A stretch of 64,000 nt of DNA from Verrucomicrobiota bacterium (GTDB taxonomy: Bacteria; Verrucomicrobiota; Verrucomicrobiia; Limisphaerales; Pedosphaeraceae). A model generated the notes under the pieces. The model did not search any database. It was given only the letters and a program-made list of their open reading frames with translations, and had not been told where the DNA came from. Below, piece after piece: positions 32,886 through 42,627 of this stretch; within the stretch, counting starts at the first letter, position 1; each line of letters begins with the position of its first letter. Location: assembly GCA_021325145.1 (NCBI GenBank), contig JAJPHR010000080.1, positions 1-64,000 of the forward strand, written 5' to 3'. A program made the position numbers and the translations under genes.

Positions 32886-35078
32886 CTATGGACCAAGCCG
32901 CACGCGGTGATAGCTGCTGGTCCCATTGATGGCAGCTCCGGACTCGAGATAACTGGCCGTCGTGTCACCGGTTCCGGGAATGACAATGTTTGAGCTGATG
33001 TCGGAGAAGCTGCCACTGGCCAAGCGGGTGGAGGCTTGCACCACGTTGGTCCGACCTCCGACCGTTTGCCACGTCACCAGTAAATCATTGCCCTGCCGTT
33101 TGACGCCCGTGATGCGAAAGACCGACGCGGTGCTGTTTGGATTGGTGCCAGCCAGAAATTCGGCCATGTTGTTCGCGCCATCGCCATCCGGATCCGCCCC
33201 GGGGTCAGCTTGCGGGCAGTTGGTGCAGCCAAAGTTCCGTAGCTGCCAATTGGCGAAAGCACTGATGTTCAGTTGCAGCTCAAACGCGCCAATATCCGTG
33301 GGACCGTAGTTGCGGGCGAAACCCGCACCGCGCTCATCATTGGCAAAACCCGAAAAGTTGTAGCCCGTATTGATGGCAGGGCTGCCCGGAAGCAAGGCAT
33401 GCGTAAGGACCGCGCCGCCGTTGTTCTGGAGCGGGCCGAGCATGGGATCGGTATTGGTCAGGTCGGTGCTGTTGGTCAAAGCGCCGCCGGCGTTGTCGCT
33501 GCTGAGATTGTAACCGGCCGAATCAATTGTGCCCCCGCTGTTCATGATTGTCCCTCCAAACGCGCCAGCGTTCAGGATGCTGCTGCCGATCAGCACGGGC
33601 GCGGTGCCCATACCGGAGTTCGCGTTGAAAAGAAGACCACCATTGGTGGCGGTATTGCCAGTGAAAGTGCTGTTAAAGATCTGAACGTTGGCGTTCGCCG
33701 TGCCTCCTGGAGGAGGTGGAGCTACCGCACAACTATTGTAAATGGCGCCTCCCGTGACCGCCGCGTTGCTGCTGAACGTGCTGTTGGTAATCCCAACCAA
33801 GGCGTTGCCTGGATATCCACTGCCCGGCCCTCCCGAGCTGTAAATGGCGCCGCCAGTAGCGGCCACATTCCCATTGAAAGTGCTGCCCACGACTTCCACG
33901 ATGCCACTACTTCCGCTGATTGAACTGAAAATGGCGCCCCCCTCGTTGGTCGCCCGATTGTAGCTGAAGGTGCTGTTAAAGACCTGTGCGCCTATCCCGT
34001 ATGTGTTTCCGAAGCTGTAAATAGCCCCTCCCGACGACGCGGAATTGCTGCTGACTACGCAATTGAACAAAGTCGTAGCCGCTCCTGGCCCAAATCCACC
34101 GCCCTCATTGGCGATGGCGCCGCCGCCAAAGCCAGCGGAATTGCCGATCAAAGTGGCGTTGGTGAGTGCCGATGAAGCGCCGTCATCGTAAACCGCTCCG
34201 CCGGTATCGGATGCGATGTTGCCAATCATGGTGAGATTGGCCGAAGTCATCGCTCCATGGCTGGCGTAAATACCGCCGCCGCCGCTGGCGCTGCCGGTGC
34301 CGCGGCCGCCACTGGCCACATTGCTGGAGATAACAGAATTCTTCAGGTTTAGGTTGGCTATGGCGTTGTAGATGCCCCCACCGGCCGCGGTCGCCTGATT
34401 GCCGGTCATGACGACGCCGGACATGCCCGCCAGAACGTGACTCAAGCCGTCCAACAAATAGATGCCGCCGCCGTTGGTCGCCAAATTCCCGTTCACCGAC
34501 GTATTGACCATTGAGAATGTATTGGTGCCCAAGAAATGCCCGGTGAAATAGACCCCGCCGCCATCAACAGCCGAATTGCTGGTGACACTGCTATTGATAA
34601 TTTGCAGATCCGTATTCTGCGCGTAAACACCACCTCCCAGACCGGCTGTATTGCCGGTTATAACCACGTTGCTTATGATTGCAGACCCCGCCTCGCAGTA
34701 CACACCGCCTTGACCATGGGTGATGGTTAGGCCGGAAATCGCGACTGAGTTGCCCGAAAGGTCGAATACCGCGTTGGTGGCGCTTCCGTCAATCGCCAGA
34801 CTGGCAGGCCCGGGACCGGTGATCGTCAAGCCCTGATTTACTGCCAGCTTGCCGCTGGTCAAAGTAATCGTCGAGGGCGACGGCAACGAGAATACAATGG
34901 TGTCGCCGTTGGTGGCCGCAGTAATGGCCGCGCGCAACGAACCCGCGCCGTTATCGGCGTTGGTTGTGACGGTGAAAGTCGCGGCGGATGTGGCGAACGC
35001 GCCAAGCAGGAACAGCGCTAAAAACGCGGCGGCAAGGGACCAGGACCAACTGGGCTGATTTTCCAAGCGTGAGTTCAT
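32886..35078 (-). CDS. Secreted right-handed beta-helix protein (Pmp-like repeats)
   Basis: 730 residues from the ATG at 35078, which starts a signal peptide (LAAAFLALFLLGAFATSAA); an upstream start at 35117 is possible. The central 450 residues are glycine/asparagine-rich repeats of the pattern xNSAxxGGGxY and NxATxGGAIY, the parallel beta-helix or polymorphic outer-membrane protein type. The C-terminus has CPQADPGADPDGDGANNMAE, an EF-hand-like calcium loop, and a beta tail (LLVTWQTVGGRTNVVQASTR). It is likely an extracellular adhesin or surface protein. It is convergent, with zero gap, with the dehydrogenase fusion. Confidence 0.87.
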   Translation of the reverse strand: MNSRLENQPSWSWSLAAAFLALFLLGAFATSAATFTVTTNADNGAGSLRAAITAATNGDTIVFSLPSPSTITLTSGKLAVNQGLTITGPGPASLAIDGSATNAVFDLSGNSVAISGLTITHGQGGVYCEAGSAIISNVVITGNTAGLGGGVYAQNTDLQIINSSVTSNSAVDGGGVYFTGHFLGTNTFSMVNTSVNGNLATNGGGIYLLDGLSHVLAGMSGVVMTGNQATAAGGGIYNAIANLNLKNSVISSNVASGGRGTGSASGGGGIYASHGAMTSANLTMIGNIASDTGGAVYDDGASSALTNATLIGNSAGFGGGAIANEGGGFGPGAATTLFNCVVSSNSASSGGAIYSFGNTYGIGAQVFNSTFSYNRATNEGGAIFSSISGSSGIVEVVGSTFNGNVAATGGAIYSSGGPGSGYPGNALVGITNSTFSSNAAVTGGAIYNSCAVAPPPPGGTANANVQIFNSTFTGNTATNGGLLFNANSGMGTAPVLIGSSILNAGAFGGTIMNSGGTIDSAGYNLSSDNAGGALTNSTDLTNTDPMLGPLQNNGGAVLTHALLPGSPAINTGYNFSGFANDERGAGFARNYGPTDIGAFELQLNISAFANWQLRNFGCTNCPQADPGADPDGDGANNMAEFLAGTNPNSTASVFRITGVKRQGNDLLVTWQTVGGRTNVVQASTRLASGSFSDISSNIVIPGTGDTTASYLESGAAINGTSSYHRVRLGP

Positions 35079-35109
35079 AGTGGTTTCATGTAAGTTAATG
35101 ATTACTGGT

Positions 35110-35379
35110 TCAGACAAATCGTTCCCCGAGCTTGTTTTGTCGGGCTAAGGCGCGAGGCGCACGCGGTGCGTAGCTGTCCGCGCCATTGGTAGCAGCTCCG
35201 GGTTCGAGATAGCTGACCGTTGTGCCATTCCCCGGAATAACGATGTTTGAACTGACGCCGGAGAAACTCCCGTTGACCAGGCTGCCGGAAGCCTGCCCCA
35301 CGTTGATATGGCCACCAGCGGTTTTCCAGATCAACTGGCGCCTAAATCGGTCAGGATGATTTCCCAAGTATAAATTCAT
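35110..35379 (-). pseudogene. Internal-deletion paralogue of the beta-helix protein
   Basis: Eighty-nine codons. The first ten (MNLYLGNHPD) match the start of the neighbouring gene (MNSRLENQPS) in both protein and DNA. The rest (WKTAGGHINVGQASGSLVNG, SNIVIPGNGTTVSYLEPGAA) matches that gene's C-terminal tail. All helix repeats are missing. This looks like a copy collapsed by recombination. Whether it is still expressed is unknown; no signal peptide remains. Confidence 0.65.
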
Positions 35380-35904
35380 TCCGGCTTTCTTCTAATCTTA
35401 ATGAGATCTTGCCTCAAAAACGCGCTAATACATGGGCCAAACGAAACATGTAGTCAAGTTAATGTTGGCGCGATTTGTACGGACGGCTTGTCATCCTGCC
35501 TCAATTCTCCATCCGCTCTGAAAACGTTGTAAGACGATATCAGCCAGTGGCTTGCGCCGCTGTAAAGTCAGTACTAAAAACAAAATGGTGATTACGAGAG
35601 GTATTTCGGGGCGGATCCGGGGCGGAGACAGAATGAACCGTGGTTATCGGTTGACTTTCGGCCTTTTTTAGTCTCTTCTTAATTAAAGCCGATTAGAATC
35701 AAACCATTGAGTTTTTGTTTGGTAAATGGTTGCGCCGGAATGGACTCCACCAGTTGTGTGGGCGTGAGTTGACCGGCGGCTTGATCCGGCCTTCGCTGCG
35801 CGCAGTCGAGGGGGTAGAGCTCCAAATTTGCATGGGTATTCGGCGTCCTGAAGCAAAACAAGCGACGCTGTTTTCAACCCCAGCGCAGTGCGTGGCGGGC
35901 AGAA
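35380..35904. other. Intergenic region upstream of the fungalysin gene
   Basis: 525 bp without a gene I can support. It must hold the promoters for the divergent deletion paralogue and the large peptidase. AT-rich tracts (35640-35710) are present, but I see no convincing -35/-10 pair, hairpin or operator. Confidence 0.4.
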
Positions 35905-38900
35905 ATGAAATGTAGTAGAAAATTGTTGTGGGGTTTGGGGATGATCGGTGCGTTATTGCTGGAGACTGTCGCCTTTGGAACAGTTGCAGCAAAGACGGCG
36001 GAATTGCCTGACTTCGATGCGCGAACACCGCGTTGGAGCATCGCGGCCAATCAATTCACGGCCATCACCCAACTCACCTCCCGCGTGTCCGACGCACGGG
36101 TCGATTTCGACGAATTGTTGGGAACCCCCAAATGGATCGTCTCGACCCATGGCTTTCTAACCGGAGCGGGCGGCCAGGGACGGGGAGTTTCTCCCCAAAC
36201 GCTCGCCAGCCTGCCCACCAACGACCCTGATCGTGTCACGAAGGCGTTCCTGGCCGAGCACCGCGAGTTATTCGGCCACGGCGCGGAAGTCCTCACCAAC
36301 GCTCTCGTCAAACGGCAATTCCTCACGGCCCACAACGGTTTGCACACGACGGTATGGCAACAAGAGGTGGATGGCATTCCGGTTTTTCAGGCGCTTTTGG
36401 TTTCCCATGTCACTGTCAAGGGGGAATTGCTCAGTATTTCAAGTCACTTTGTGCCTGCGCCGGCCGAAGCCGGGACTGACGCGGCAACGCGAGCCAGCCC
36501 GCCCATTTCGGGCCGGCAGGCCGTTACTTTCGCCGCGCACAACCTCGGCGAGCAAATCTCGCCGGATACCGTGCAGACCTTGGATGAGCCCGCCCAGGAA
36601 CCGGAACGGCATCAACGGTTCAACGCCCCCGCGCTCAAAGGCGAAGCGACTGCGCATTTGGTTTGGCTGCCGATGGATCACTCCAATTTGCGCCTTTGCT
36701 GGGAAGTCCTGCTGATGAGCCGCGCGCAAGACCGGATGTTCCGGGTATTGATCGATGCGCGAACCGGAGAAGCGCTCTTGCGCCACTGCCTGACCGAAAA
36801 CCTCAGCAACGCTTCCTATTTGGTTTATACCTCGGATAGTCCCACGCCGATGTCTCCCGGTTATTCGACTCCGGTCACGAACCAGCCGGCGGAGGTCGCG
36901 CGCGTCCTGATGGTCACGAACGCCTTCGACACCAACGCTTCCCCGGGCGGCTGGATCAATGATGGCGGCAACCAGACGCTCGGCAACAACGTCGATGCCT
37001 ACCTGGATCGCAACGGTGACGGACAGCCCGACTTGCCGCGCCCCCAAGGCTCGCCGTTCCGGGTTTTCGCGCCGACGAATGACCTGACCCAGGACCCAAA
37101 TAATTTTGGGAACGCGGCGGTGGTGAACTTGTTTTATTGGAACAATTGGATGCACGACAAGCTCTATGAACTGGGTTTTACGGAGGCATCCGGAAATTTC
37201 CAATCGAACAATTTCAGCCGCGGCGGCGCGGGCAATGATCCCGTCCACGCCAGCGCCCAAACCGGCGGAAGTGCGGGGAGCGACAACAACGCGAGCTTCA
37301 CCACCCTGCCCGATGGCATGCCCGGCCTGATGCAGATTTACATTTTCAATGGCCCGACGCCAAACCGCGATGGAGATTTCGACACACAGGTTATCCTGCA
37401 TGAGTACACCCACGGGTTAAGCAATCGGCGGGTCGGCGGCGGGGCTGGCCTTACCGCCAAACAATCTCTTGGCCTCGGCGAAGGGTGGTCGGATTTTTAC
37501 AGTTTGGCGCTGCTGAGCAAATCGGGCGATGACGTCAACGGCGTTTATCCGGAAGGCGCGTACGTTGCTTACGATTACAATGGCCTGGAACAGAATTATT
37601 ACTACGGCATCCGACGTTATCCATACAGCACCGATAAGGCAAAGACCCCAGGCACGTTCAAAGACATCGACCCCGGCCAGTACAGCGCGCACTTGGGCAT
37701 TCCCTGCAATCCCGCTCTTTCCAACGCCATTCCTTCGACCATCCCGGTGGACGAAAAGCACAACCAGGGTGAAATCTGGTGTGATGCCCTATGGGATGCT
37801 CGCGCCAACCTGATCAACAAACTCGGGTTTTCGGCAGGCAACCAGCTCATCCTTCAGTTGGTCACGGACGGCATGAACTTGACGCCGGCAAACCCCAACT
37901 TTGTCCAAGCTCGGGATGCGTTGATACAAGCCGACTTGGTTGATACCGGAGGCGCAAATTACCATGCCCTCTGGCAAGCCTTCGCCAAACGTGGGCTCGG
38001 TTATGGCGCGGTCGCCCCGGCCAGTTCCACCACTTCGGGCGTGATTGAATCATTTCTGCTGCCTGACGATCTGTTGGTGATGCCGGAAACCAATCTCGTG
38101 GCCAATGGCATTGAAGGGGGCGCTCTCACGCCGGTCACGCAGATGTGCACCTTGAAGAATACCGGCACGAATTCCTTCGCCTGGGCTGCTGGCGAAAATG
38201 CCCCCTGGCTCGATCTCTCCCGCACCAATGGAACGCTCGGGCCAAACGGAGCTTCGACCAATATCCTGGTTTCGCTCAACGCCACCGCCTACATGCTTCC
38301 GCTCGGCGTGTATTCCGCAACGCTTACCTTTACCAACCTGCTCACGGGCGTGGTGCAATCGCGCCTGTTTACGCTGACCCTGGAAGCACCGGCCATTTTT
38401 AGCTTCGCGCTCGACACCGATCCAGGGTGGTCGCGCCAGGGTGCGTGGGCTTTTGGCCATCCCACCGGCAGTGGCGGCACGTTTCACGGATTTCCTGATC
38501 CGGCTTGCGGCGCAACCGGCAACAACGTTTTCGGTGTCAACTTGAACGGGGACTATTCCACAACCGCGGGCGGACCCTACTATTTGACGGCTGGGCCGTT
38601 AAACTTCAGCGCCTTCGGCGACATCACGCTGCAATTCGAACGCTGGCTCAACTCCGACGTCCAGTCCTACGCCTCGGCCACTGTCGATGTTTCAAACGAC
38701 GGCACCAATTGGACGTCCGTGTTTGCCAATGGCAACAGCATCATAGCCGATTCGACGTGGACGAACTGTCAATATGACCTCTCGGCCATCGCGGACGCCC
38801 AGCCCACGGTTTATGTTCGTTGGGGCTACCAAATCGCGACCGGAGCATTCCCCTATTCTGGATGGAACATCGACGACATCGCCTTTCTCGGTTTGGGCAG

Positions 38901-41415
38901 GATCCAGGTGGGATTGCCACCATCAGCTACCGAGGGAGATGGGACATTGCACAACCAGGGGACTGTCTTCATTCCCCATGCTGCCACTACGAATGTCACC
39001 CTCACGTTGGTTTCCAGCGACACCTCAAAACTGACGGTGCCCGGTTCGGTCACCATCCTCGCCGGGCATACCAATGCCAGCTTCGATCTGACCGTGATCG
39101 ACAACATGTTACTGGACGGCACCGAGCGGGTGTCCGTATCGGCTTCAGCCAATGTCTATGCGAGTGGCAGCAATTCCATGGCCATCTTTGACAACGAAGC
39201 AGCCACGCTCACGCTCACACTGCCCAGCAGCGCCACAGAAGGCGATCTCCCAGTGCAGGGATTGATTACTTCCAGCGCGCCACCAGCGAATGACATCACG
39301 GTGATGCTCCTGGCCAGCGATCCAAACAGCCTCCAGGTACCAGCAACCGTTTTATTGCCCGCCGGACAAACGTCCGCGGTTTTCAATGCCACCATTGTGG
39401 ATGATAACAAGATCAACGGCGACCGAACGATAACCGTCACGGCCCATGTTCAAAATTGGACCGATGGCGTAGGTATGATTTTGATCCACGACAACGAAAC
39501 CACGAACCTGGCCTTGAACCTGCCTTCCCAGGTCTGGGCCAGCAACGGCACTCGCACCAATGGCGGGCAGGTCCAAATCTCCGGCACACTGACGACGAAC
39601 CTGCCCGTGGCCCTTTCTTCAGGCGATACCAACCATCTCGCCGTTCCGGCCGGGGTCGTGATTCTGGCGGGCCAAACCTCCGCTGTCTTCAACGTCAGCG
39701 TCCTGGACACCGGGGCGTTCGGAATCATCCCAGTTTCGATCAACGCCAGCGCCGCAGGCTTTATGGCCGCCCAGGGAACAGTCAATGTGAGCGATGACCA
39801 GAGTCCGCCGCCACCGTTCAATCCATTCCCCACGAATCTTTCGAGCAACAATTCCGTCACGGTCCAACTGTCCTGGAGCGCCGGTTTGGGTGAGGGCGTC
39901 GAACAGCTTGCCAACGGAGACTTCGAGTCCGGCAGCCTGACCAACTGGATCGTTTCTGTCGGAACCAACTCCGGCTTCGTTATCGACGATGGCTCCATCC
40001 ATCCTCCCAGCGGTGACAATCCCACCCCGCCGTTCGCGGGCAACTTCAGCGCGCTTGCCAGTCCTTCTCCTGGCAGCTCGCTCATGTATCGTGATGTGAC
40101 GCTTCCAACGAATGCCGGCACGATCACCTTGAGTTGGGTTGATCGCATTCGGAATTTCAACACGGCCTTCGCGACGAACCAGCAATTCAGCGTGGAACTT
40201 CGCGACACGAACAATGCCACGCTCGCGGTCCTGTATTCCAGCCAGCCGTCTGATCCATTGCTGACGGACTGGACCACGCGGCGGGCGGACCTGACGCCAT
40301 GGCGGGGCCAGACCGTCCGGCTCGCTTTTCTCGTGAATGCCGCGCTCGACTTTCTCGATATTCACCTGGATGACGTGAGTGTTCGCGTTGCCAACCTCCC
40401 GCCGGTCACATACGACGTTTATTACGGCACCAACTCCACCCCGGGGCCATCGCAGTTCCTGGGGAGCACCACGAATACTTTTTGGCCTCTGCCGCCGGAG
40501 ACTCCACTTGTCACCTACTACTGGCAGATAATCGCCCGCCGGACAAACCAAACCCCCGGGCCGGTCTGGCAGTTCAGCTCGCTGTCAACTCTGTCGCTTT
40601 CAAACCTCACGGTTGTGGCTGGTTATGCCGGCCCGACTAACGCTGTCTTCAATTTTCAATTGGACGTCCCCAGCAGCCAGCCCGTTGCGGTTGATTTTAC
40701 CACGCTGGACGGAAGCGCGATCGCCTTCCAGGACTACGTGGCTACGAATGGGACGGTCGTATTCAACCCCGGCGAAACCAACCAAACGATTTCCATCCTG
40801 GTCACTGGCAACACCAACGGCGCGCCGGGCGAAACATTTTTCCTTGCCCTCGCCAACCCGGTGAACCTGCTTATCGGCGCCACGCCAGTTGCTTGCAACA
40901 TCGTGAATGGTGACAATTCCGCGCCCGTCCTGACTGCCATTTCGAATCGCACCGTTCATGCGCAATACACGGTGACATTCACCGCTCAAGCCTCCGACCC
41001 CGATATGGACATCTTGACTTACACATTGGATCCAGGAGCGCCGGCGACAGCCAGCATCGATCCTGGCAGTGGTATTTTTAACTGGACGCCGGACGATTCC
41101 CAGATAGGCACCACGAATCCCATTACCGTTCGAGTCAGCGACAACGGGCTGCCACCCTTAAGCACCACGGCTACTTTCACAGTGACCGTGATTTCACGAC
41201 CGAAGATTTCCTCCGCTTCACTATCAGGCAGCCAATTTACCTTGTCATGGAGCGCAATTTCCGGGCAGTCCTACCGCGTCCAATACAAGACCAACCTTTA
41301 CGCGGCATGGAACAATCTCCCCGGCGATGTCACAACTAACAGCACCCCAGCGGCAAAAACGGATTCGAGTGGATCAGGCTCACAGCGGTTCTATCGAGTC
41401 GTGGTGTTACCGTAA
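35905..41415 (+). CDS. Giant M36 (fungalysin-type) metallopeptidase with Calx-beta/Ig tail
   Basis: 1836 residues with a hydrophobic export signal (about 5-25). An FTP-like propeptide region (about 60-230) precedes the M36 catalytic domain, which has the zinc motif H499-E-Y-T-H503 (HEYTHGLSNRRVGG) and third ligand E526 in GEGWSDF. After it come a BACON-like domain (VTQMCTLKNTGTNSFAWAAG), a MAM/jelly-roll-like domain (about 830-995), Calx-beta-like repeats (about 1000-1300), a second jelly-roll (about 1330-1490), a Calx-beta domain (about 1555-1670), a cadherin/Ig domain (about 1675-1760) and a short beta tail. It is a secreted endopeptidase with a long surface-binding stalk. Confidence 0.9.
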   Translation: MKCSRKLLWGLGMIGALLLETVAFGTVAAKTAELPDFDARTPRWSIAANQFTAITQLTSRVSDARVDFDELLGTPKWIVSTHGFLTGAGGQGRGVSPQTLASLPTNDPDRVTKAFLAEHRELFGHGAEVLTNALVKRQFLTAHNGLHTTVWQQEVDGIPVFQALLVSHVTVKGELLSISSHFVPAPAEAGTDAATRASPPISGRQAVTFAAHNLGEQISPDTVQTLDEPAQEPERHQRFNAPALKGEATAHLVWLPMDHSNLRLCWEVLLMSRAQDRMFRVLIDARTGEALLRHCLTENLSNASYLVYTSDSPTPMSPGYSTPVTNQPAEVARVLMVTNAFDTNASPGGWINDGGNQTLGNNVDAYLDRNGDGQPDLPRPQGSPFRVFAPTNDLTQDPNNFGNAAVVNLFYWNNWMHDKLYELGFTEASGNFQSNNFSRGGAGNDPVHASAQTGGSAGSDNNASFTTLPDGMPGLMQIYIFNGPTPNRDGDFDTQVILHEYTHGLSNRRVGGGAGLTAKQSLGLGEGWSDFYSLALLSKSGDDVNGVYPEGAYVAYDYNGLEQNYYYGIRRYPYSTDKAKTPGTFKDIDPGQYSAHLGIPCNPALSNAIPSTIPVDEKHNQGEIWCDALWDARANLINKLGFSAGNQLILQLVTDGMNLTPANPNFVQARDALIQADLVDTGGANYHALWQAFAKRGLGYGAVAPASSTTSGVIESFLLPDDLLVMPETNLVANGIEGGALTPVTQMCTLKNTGTNSFAWAAGENAPWLDLSRTNGTLGPNGASTNILVSLNATAYMLPLGVYSATLTFTNLLTGVVQSRLFTLTLEAPAIFSFALDTDPGWSRQGAWAFGHPTGSGGTFHGFPDPACGATGNNVFGVNLNGDYSTTAGGPYYLTAGPLNFSAFGDITLQFERWLNSDVQSYASATVDVSNDGTNWTSVFANGNSIIADSTWTNCQYDLSAIADAQPTVYVRWGYQIATGAFPYSGWNIDDIAFLGLGRIQVGLPPSATEGDGTLHNQGTVFIPHAATTNVTLTLVSSDTSKLTVPGSVTILAGHTNASFDLTVIDNMLLDGTERVSVSASANVYASGSNSMAIFDNEAATLTLTLPSSATEGDLPVQGLITSSAPPANDITVMLLASDPNSLQVPATVLLPAGQTSAVFNATIVDDNKINGDRTITVTAHVQNWTDGVGMILIHDNETTNLALNLPSQVWASNGTRTNGGQVQISGTLTTNLPVALSSGDTNHLAVPAGVVILAGQTSAVFNVSVLDTGAFGIIPVSINASAAGFMAAQGTVNVSDDQSPPPPFNPFPTNLSSNNSVTVQLSWSAGLGEGVEQLANGDFESGSLTNWIVSVGTNSGFVIDDGSIHPPSGDNPTPPFAGNFSALASPSPGSSLMYRDVTLPTNAGTITLSWVDRIRNFNTAFATNQQFSVELRDTNNATLAVLYSSQPSDPLLTDWTTRRADLTPWRGQTVRLAFLVNAALDFLDIHLDDVSVRVANLPPVTYDVYYGTNSTPGPSQFLGSTTNTFWPLPPETPLVTYYWQIIARRTNQTPGPVWQFSSLSTLSLSNLTVVAGYAGPTNAVFNFQLDVPSSQPVAVDFTTLDGSAIAFQDYVATNGTVVFNPGETNQTISILVTGNTNGAPGETFFLALANPVNLLIGATPVACNIVNGDNSAPVLTAISNRTVHAQYTVTFTAQASDPDMDILTYTLDPGAPATASIDPGSGIFNWTPDDSQIGTTNPITVRVSDNGLPPLSTTATFTVTVISRPKISSASLSGSQFTLSWSAISGQSYRVQYKTNLYAAWNNLPGDVTTNSTPAAKTDSSGSGSQRFYRVVVLP

Positions 41416-41540
41416 TCAAGTGTGGAGTTCCGGCTTTAGCCGGCTCGGGTCGCATCATGCCGGGCATTGGAAAATTCTCCAGTTGGCTGCTTTACGTACA
41501 CCTGGCCCCTAAAGGCGAGGACTCCCGCCTAGTCCTTTCC

Positions 41541-42269
41541 TCACTCCACTGTTGCGAGGTCCATGTCGCGTGTGTAGTAAAGGATGCGTCCGCAATTGAT
41601 GCAGGTGACGAGTTCGGACTGGGCCTGGCAAGCCACGATCACAGCGGTGGGAAGTTTCATATGACAACCACCACAGACGCCATGCTGCACACCCACCACC
41701 ACGTTGCCGCCCTTGCTCTTGAGCAGACGTTCGTAACGGTAGCGCGCACTTTCATCGACGGCACTGAGGAGTTGATCGCGATTCGCTTCCAACTCGGCGA
41801 GTTCCTTCTTTAAATTCTTTTCCCGAACGCCCAGATCGGCGATCTGCCCATCCACCAGCTTCCGGGCTTCGGTGGCGGCATGGTTGGCCGCGGCCACGTC
41901 CTTTTGCGCGGTTTCCGCCTTTTCCATCAACTCGATCTGCTGGTCCTCCAGTCGGAAGATATTCGCCTTGCACGTTTCGATCTCGTGCGCCAGCGCGCGA
42001 TATTCCTCGTTCTTTTTTGTCTGAAATTGTTGCAGCGAATACCTTTCGATTTGCTGCTTCTGGCTTTCCACCTCCAACTCCAGCTTCTTGCGGTCAGATT
42101 CGATCTGTTTGCCGCGGTTCTTGGCGGCTTCCAGGCTGGCTTGCGTTCCCGCCGCCTTGGCGGTGAGCATCTGGCGCTCGGGTTCCACGTGGGCCAATTC
42201 GGTTTTCAGCCGATGGATGTTCCGGTCTCGATCCTGCAAAATCAGCAATTTTTCGATGGCTTCCAGCAT
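41541..42269 (-). CDS. Coiled-coil protein with C4 zinc ribbon (CT398/DUF164 type)
   Basis: 242 residues. A long antiparallel coiled coil (about 5-185) is followed by a treble-clef/zinc ribbon with C199, C202, C223 and C226 (CGGCHMKL...CINCGRILYY). This matches the CT398-like zinc-ribbon family, present in Chlamydia and many bacteria and tied in the literature to RNA polymerase sigma-54 or secretion functions; the role here is unknown. It is divergent from the HtrA gene (358 bp apart). Confidence 0.88.
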   Translation of the reverse strand: MLEAIEKLLILQDRDRNIHRLKTELAHVEPERQMLTAKAAGTQASLEAAKNRGKQIESDRKKLELEVESQKQQIERYSLQQFQTKKNEEYRALAHEIETCKANIFRLEDQQIELMEKAETAQKDVAAANHAATEARKLVDGQIADLGVREKNLKKELAELEANRDQLLSAVDESARYRYERLLKSKGGNVVVGVQHGVCGGCHMKLPTAVIVACQAQSELVTCINCGRILYYTRDMDLATVE

Positions 42270-42627
42270 TTACTTAAAATTTTCTCTTATGCTTATTATC
42301 TTATCGACGCTTCGGCTCACCGTCAATGCGTCAGCTTCGTGGTGCTTCGGCCAAGCGCCTGAAGACGCAACCCTAAATCCGAAGAGGCAGCCACAGGATG
42401 GCCTTTTCCAACTTGGGACGCAAGAAGTTATGGTTGCTCGCCAATGGGTGCGTCCCAGCATCGTTACCATGTCTTTGGCAGGGATGGCGCTGTTCTCCTC
42501 ATTTGTCCCAACCCCAAGGTTAATCCCCCTTGCAGCAGTCCAGCTTCTCGGCGAGAATCAATCGTGAACGCCCTCGTGCGAACCAGTCCGATACGGCACG
42601 GGGCTGCAAGCATCGTCCTCGCACATT
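42270..42627. other. Divergent intergenic region
   Basis: 358 bp between the zinc-ribbon gene (minus) and degP (plus). It must hold both promoters. A GGGACGCA/TGCGTCCC inverted repeat with a long loop lies near 42415-42455. No gene or RNA family was recognised. Confidence 0.4.
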
